Of a stretch of 64,000 nt of DNA, positions 59,567-64,000 are shown one piece after another; position 1 is the first letter of the stretch, and each line of letters starts with the position of its first letter. This stretch comes from Mercenaria mercenaria (taxonomy: Eukaryota; Mollusca; Bivalvia; Venerida; Veneridae). The notes beneath the pieces were generated by a model, which saw only the letters and a program-made list of their open reading frames with translations, did no database searches and was not told the DNA's origin. The stretch covers positions 79,624,001-79,688,000 of the forward strand of contig NC_069362.1 of the NCBI RefSeq assembly GCF_021730395.1, given 5' to 3'. The translations under genes were made by a program, and so were the position numbers.

Positions 59567-59893
59567 GTGTGTGTGTTCAGATTTAACGTCTTTTTCAATA
59601 ATTTTTCAGTCATATAAACGATGGTGTCTACTTGTAGCAGTGAGCACAATGCCCAACTTTATAGTGCTGCCTCACTGGAATATCACGCCGTAGACACGTG
59701 ACATGATACCCCACCCAGTAACATTATACTGACACCGGGCTGACCAGTCCTAGCACTACCCTCTTAATGCTGAGCGCGAAGCGAGGAAGCTACTAGTAAC
59801 ATTTTTACGTCTTTGGTATGACGCGGCCGGGGATCGAACCCACGACCTCCCGCACACGAAGCGGACGCTCTACCACAAGGCTACCGAGGCGGT
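59567..59893 (-). mobile_element. tRNA-derived SINE, full length, with 13-bp target duplication
   Basis: TGAGTAAGTTTGT occurs at 59,554-59,566 and 59,894-59,906. On the minus strand the element begins with a tRNA-like head: box A 'cggtagccttgtggtagagc', stem TCCGC/GCGGG(A) around TTCGTGT (anticodon CGU, Thr-like), and box B GGTTCGATCCC. A conserved body follows ('gggtggggtatcatgtcac', 'gaggcagcactataaag', 'gctacaagtagacacc') and a 3' end 'aaaaagacgttaaatctg' with an (AC)n tail. The intact boxes and clear duplication point to a fairly recent insertion. Confidence 0.88.
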
Positions 59894-59906
59894 TGAGTAA
59901 GTTTGT

Positions 59907-60387
59907 AGATGAAGTTGTGAAAACATATTAACTCAAGGAGGGCTTAAATCTTGTAGTATAGCTGTACCATACATAGGCGTAACCAGAAATTCTTGGACGG
60001 GGGTGCGAATACGAGTCGTGAATCGACGATTGGGGGTAGGTGTGGGAGGGGGTGTCCCCCTCCCGCGGGTGGGGGTCTGGGGGGCGTCACCTGAAAAATT
60101 TTTAAATCAAGAAGTCATTTCGTGCGATTTGGCATTTATTTGAAAGCTTACTGATGAGTAGATATGCAACTCAATTTATCGCTTTTTTCTGTTAATAGTA
60201 CATAAATAACGTCTTTGCAAGTTCACTCATTTTATTTGTAATCAGTTAAGATAATAATAATAATACAAAAGTATTATACAGAAAGACACAACATTGTTTT
60301 CTTTGTTTTTTGTTTTTTTTTAAATATTTGACAGATGCGATACGAAACAAAGTTTACACAAAGTTTTAAGAAATGAAATATTTTTTA
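59907..60387. repeat. Spacer with a GC-rich repeat trace (59,975-60,110)
   Basis: 'cataggcgtaaccag' followed by 'gggagggggtgtccccctcc' and 'gggtctggggggcgtcacc', then AAAAATTTTTAAAT, is a pattern seen at the end of dispersed repeats in many marine invertebrates. I cannot assign it to a family. The remainder is AT-rich. Confidence 0.4.
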
Positions 60388-60502
60388 CCGTGTTCACGCG
60401 AAATGAACAACAGAATAGGATCGGAAAATCCATGAATCGCTCTAGCGATGCATGTTTAATTTGCCGATCCTGTTCTGCCGTTCATTTCGCATGAACACCG
60501 AA
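60388..60502. repeat. Imperfect inverted repeat (foldback)
   Basis: 'accgtgttcacgcgaaatga' and 'ggatcgg' on the left are complementary to 'ccgatcc' and 'tcatttcgcatgaacacc' on the right, with a ~35-bp loop. Arms are about 38 bp with a few mismatches. Non-coding. Confidence 0.65.
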
Positions 60503-60834
60503 AACAGTTTCTTTTCTTATATTTTCATTTTACTATATCTCCTTTCCATTTATAAACAAGATTATATCAAAAACTTCACACGTTTTGTTGTATTTAACAT
60601 TAAAATCAGCTCCCCGGTCATTGTAGTTGCACTTTGTTCCTGCTAGTATATTTCTCGACTTAATGAGAATTTCATAACGCTATGCAGCAAGAAATAAAAT
60701 GGAACTTTATGTCGTGTGCGTCTTTCTAGCGTCACAACACGTCTGAAATATTCGTTTACGCGCGTCTGTTTCTCGCGCTGAGATTAAAATTTGTTGCAAA
60801 ATGCATATCTCAACGTAATTAAGCATAAAATAAA
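60503..60834. other. AT-rich DNA, no gene seen
   Basis: A spacer between two foldbacks, with no supported ORF. Confidence 0.45.
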
Positions 60835-60970
60835 AAGAAAATGTGTTTGTTTTGCGTGGATAAGGAATATATCTCATCGAGAAGTGATGATGCAATTTTT
60901 ATATTTATCTAAATTACACCACTTCTCGATGAGATATATTCCATATCCACGCTAAAGAAACAAATATCCT
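60835..60970. repeat. Long hairpin with ~50-bp arms
   Basis: 'gcgtggata' followed by 'ggaatatatctcatcgagaa' and 'gtg' on the left is repeated inverted on the right ('cacttctcgatgagatatat', then 'tccatatccacgc') with one internal mismatch. Similarity extends outward through 'tttgtttt/gaaacaaat'. The loop is about 25 bp of AT-rich sequence. Confidence 0.75.
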
Positions 60971-61635
60971 CTATACATTTATGCATAAAAGTAATGCTAT
61001 ATGATACAAATAGTTAAATAGTTACACGTATACGTAAACGGCTGAGCATGTTAGGCAAGTAAGCGATAGAAAAGAAAAGAAATGGGATTAAAATACGCTT
61101 TTCGGTCAATTTAAATTTTAACTAAATCGACGAAAGCGCAGGAAATTGCGTCTTTGAACGGCGTTTAAAAATGCACGACAAAATATATTTTCTACTGTTT
61201 TTTTTTAGCAGTTGTAGCATTACCCTGTATTTTTCTTACAATATATCTACAACTTAAGGAAAAAGGCACAGCTATAAAATCTGATTTCAAATACAGTTTC
61301 ATGTAAAAATACAGAATTTCTTAAGTAAGAATAATTCCTCCTAAGGCTAGATCTAATACTCGTACAAAATCCATATTAAAAACAAACACTTATACACTCT
61401 AATCATGATAATACAGTAATACATTTATCATATAAGCACTTAATCCAACATATTATAACAAAATTTTATTAGCATTAAATGCCCTAATGCATTTATAGCC
61501 TCATGTAATACAGTACACCTGTAATGAAGACATGCATTTCCATAGAAGAACAAGAATTCACATGATAAAAAACATTGTGAAACGAGATATCTTATTGAAA
61601 ATTGTATTCTGAGTTGGAAAACTTGACAATGTTAG
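60971..61635. other. AT-rich DNA, no gene seen
   Basis: No feature recognised before the degenerate array begins near 61,640. Confidence 0.5.
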
Positions 61636-62785
61636 TGACTGCAAGGTCAACAATGCGAGATATTGCACAATAAACAGTGCCAGATTTTTCACGATAAACA
61701 ATGCTTAAGATTGTACGGTAAACAATGCTAGGTAATTTTTATTGTATGGTTAACAATGTTAAACTATGCTAGAAATTGTACGGTAAACAATGTTTGAGAT
61801 TGTACAGTTACAGTGCTAAACAGTGTACAGTATTCAATGCTAGAGATTGTAAGGTAAAAGGTAATAGGTAAGGGTAGATTTCTCGGAAGCCCAGAACACT
61901 AAAAGCCCGGCCTTAGAGCCACGCATTTGCAAAGTAGACCCACAACAAAAATAAGCTGTAGTGGAAAAATATTACAGACGGGTTGCTTCAAAAATCCAAC
62001 AAGTACATTTAAATGTTATGCAAAATATAGATAGAGGGGGAGGAAGAGGTAAGGGGTAGAAAGAGTGGGGGGGGGGGGGGGAGGAGGTTGAAGGGGAAAG
62101 TAGAACAAGGATGAATATACAAAGGGAATACGACACAATTAACAATGTTAGAGATTGCACGGCAAATAATGCTAGAGATTGTACAGTAAATGCACAGATG
62201 ACATAAACATGTATAGATTATGTAACAGCTAAGATACGAAAATGTTATAGATTGTACGGTAAACGACGCTAGAGATTGTACAGTAAACATAGATGAGTAA
62301 ATGACTAGAGATTGTAGTAAACAATGTAGTGACGAAACGACGCTAGAGATTGTACAGTAAACAATGTTAGAGATTGTACTGTAAATGACGCTAGAGATTG
62401 TACAGTAAACAATGTTAGAGATTGTACGGTAAACGACGCTAGAGATTGTATATTCTATTATGCTTGTTTCTGTTAAACCACGCTGACGCTAGAATGACGT
62501 CACGTTAACGTGCGATGATGTCAATGTTTTTGTTGCGACCAAGAAAGAGCGCTACTATATTTTATCTACTTTTAGATGAAGAGCATATTAGAATCGACAT
62601 AATGTATAGCAAAACCGTGTTTTAATACTATTTATACACTCGGACGGTAATACGCCCTCGTGAAATTATTACGCCCGACGTATAACCGCCCATCGTGCAT
62701 AAATAGTGTTAAAACACTCTTTTGCTATAAATTATTTCTTAAGTAAACAATGTTAGAGATTGTACTGCAACCGACGCTATAGATC
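61636..62785. repeat. Degenerate array of ~24-26-bp units, interrupted
   Basis: The word 'gctagagattgtacagtaaacaat' and its variants ('gttagagattgtacggtaaacgac') recur many times at 61,640-61,860, 62,138-62,450 and again at 62,742-62,785. In the best-preserved part (62,335-62,450) two alternating versions form a ~50-bp higher-order unit. The array is broken by unrelated sequence (61,860-62,135, with a 15-base G run at 62,067-62,081) and by an insertion at about 62,455-62,741 carrying a foldback. Non-coding. Confidence 0.7.
62605..62735. repeat. Foldback inside the insertion at ~62,455-62,741
   Basis: 'agcaaaaccgtgttttaata' and 'ctatttatacac' on the left are complementary to 'gtgcataaatagtgttaaaa' and 'cactcttttgct' on the right. 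The loop is GC-richer and contains 'gtaatacgccc' and 'attattacgcccg'. It is a MITE-like hairpin. Full element ends were not determined. Confidence 0.6.
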
Positions 62786-62817
62786 CATAATCCATATTCA
62801 CTACTCTTTTTTCACTT

Positions 62818-63706
62818 TTAGTAAATGAGACTTTTTAGCTCGAGTTTCCTTGGATGAAGGTTGGCAAATCTATCAATTATAGCCGATATGTCACGACGAA
62901 AAGAATAGTGAATGTGAATCATGGCTAGTGATGATAGACGCTCATCTAACATGGCAGTTCTAGTGTAGTGGTAAAGCCTTTGCAAGCAGCTTGCTGAGCG
63001 TTCACACTCTACGCTAGAAACTGGCAGCGTGCATGCTAGTCTAAGCAAAACATAAATATTAGGATAAAGAGCTCGGTCGCAATGCTGTAGTGCAGATACG
63101 CATGTGTCAGGGATATTGTCTCCATGTGATTCAAAGTGAGCAACCCATCTGTAATATTCCTCCTGCAAGAGACCTGGCGACGGTATGTCATCATGGTACG
63201 TATGTAGCAAGCCACCACAGTACGTCAGATTTCTTTGCACCGCAACTGCCAGCACTAAACACAAAAGCTCCGAACACTTTTTTGACAAGTCTGAAAATAT
63301 ATGGCAATAGGTGACGTTACACACTGAACACTTCAAAATCACATGGATAAAATTTGCAGGTTACCCCTTACTTTCGTTAATTATATACATGATGTATTCA
63401 CGCAAATACTTTTCTATCACGAGAATTGAACGAACTTTGAATAATCAATCAGTATATAACTTTAGCCTAACTTTGTCTTATTATCATTTCCTACCATTAC
63501 CGTACATCACGCTTACCAGAAAATTGCAGGTCTAACACTGCCAAAATGTGATCTATGAAAGGTATTGCGTGGTTGTTCCTGTAGTAGGATTCGACCACAT
63601 GTGGACACAGCGTTTCAGTTTCGCAGTCACACTCTTTGTTTCCAAAGGCGTTGGGACGATTTTTTTGTCGACCAGCTGTTCTCGGCAACTCTGGAGTCGT
63701 TCCGAC
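62818..63706 (-). CDS. hAT-transposase-related gene, 3' end (two exons visible)
   Basis: The upstream visible exon (63,706-63,517) follows an acceptor (tatatacag|GTCGG) and encodes LPRTAGRQKNRPN and YYRNNHAIPFIDHILAVLDLQF, ending at the donor TCTG|GTAAGC. The next exon starts after tattttcag at 63,290 and continues in phase (QF-SDLSKKCSELLCLVLAV). It includes LYPNIYVLLRLACTLPVSSVECERSAS and RTAMLDERLSSLAMIHIHY, the hAT C-terminal dimerisation domain with its conserved CERS(F/A)S. The stop is at 62,818. The PR-x2-GRQ-x3-R-x-N block resembles the p52rIPK/THAP0-like (DUF4371) group. The gene continues beyond the right edge. It may be a domesticated transposase or an intron-bearing hAT transposon. 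Confidence 0.75.
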
Positions 63707-64000
63707 CTGTATATATAAACATGTATGAAATGTTATGCTTTAAATATTCAATTAATACGTGTCAATACATAGCAATTTATTTCCGCCCCACCCACTGCTT
63801 CTAAGAAAGATGGCTCAGTTTTTGGCAAGTCTACAAATCCTCGTCTGGCAATTATTCCTATTTTCTTCCCATATCACACTTGAGCGTCTCTGTATATGGA
63901 ATATATAAATGTTAACAAACTGTTGACAGCAAACGTAAGTGTCATAATTTAGTTTCAAGGAATGCTTTTGTACTTTAAATAATCGAACGGTCTGTAGTTA
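63707..64000. other. Probable intron or upstream region of the hAT-related gene
   Basis: On the minus strand this lies directly 5' of the acceptor at 63,707-63,708, so it is most likely intronic. No further exon was recognised before the window ends. Confidence 0.4.

Noticed and set aside
62067-62081. 15-base G run as a G-quadruplex regulatory site
   Set aside because: A homopolymer in low-complexity sequence with no gene context, and prone to assembly error.

Overview
The window looks like accessory, repeat-dense nuclear DNA from a bivalve mollusc, probably a clam-like lineage. It is AT-rich and has no operons. It carries repeat types I associate with bivalve genomes: arrays of about 160-180 bp units built on phrases such as 'ctatcaaagctattgc' and 'gatatggaccggacac', TTAA-flanked CCCTTA... 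MITEs, tRNA-headed SINEs, an RNase H-bearing I-type LINE, Penelope-like reverse transcriptases and a Ty3/gypsy element. The species assignment is inference; no rRNA or diagnostic gene is present.

Layout. 1-7,200 is mostly unique AT-rich DNA with two MITEs (1,652-1,812; 4,089-4,773) and a GC-rich island (6,040-6,580). 7,284-9,591 holds short exon-like reading frames, including a two-exon candidate and an SGNH-hydrolase-like piece. 12,373-18,325 is one long-inverted-repeat element filled with tandem arrays, two copies of a short hairpin repeat and two TIR-bounded elements with tRNA-like cores. 18,793-34,445 is a nested stack: a DNA element with TTCCCG palindromes was split by a Ty3/gypsy retrotransposon (LTRs at 18,912-19,989 and 31,726-32,778), which was in turn hit by a 5'-truncated LINE (11-bp target duplication) and by three Penelope-like fragments. 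Between the gypsy integrase and the 3' LTR lies an unrecognised zinc-finger/lysine-glutamate-rich coding region.

34,446-49,712 is sparse: a tRNA-headed SINE, a TTAA MITE, a 32-bp minisatellite abutting a coiled-coil-like ORF, a copy of the hairpin repeat (46,221-46,354), and a TIR element full of CCTGGGATT palindromes (47,236-48,570). 49,727-55,902 is a full-length LINE (14-bp target duplication) with ORF1 zinc knuckles and an endonuclease/RT/RNase H ORF2, itself interrupted by the hairpin repeat. 55,917-64,000 contains a minus-strand SINE with a 13-bp target duplication, several foldbacks, a degenerate array of about 24-26 bp units, and at the right edge the 3' end of a spliced hAT-transposase-related gene on the minus strand.

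The most intriguing signal is the roughly 130-bp repeat present in five copies (A 16,250; B 52,736; C 46,221; D 16,901; E 26,241). Its three predicted hairpins are kept by paired substitutions between copies, as expected of a mobile structured RNA. Nearly every other coding signal is transposon-derived, and no complete ordinary host gene is visible. Everything here was read by eye; element boundaries without a stated target duplication are approximate.
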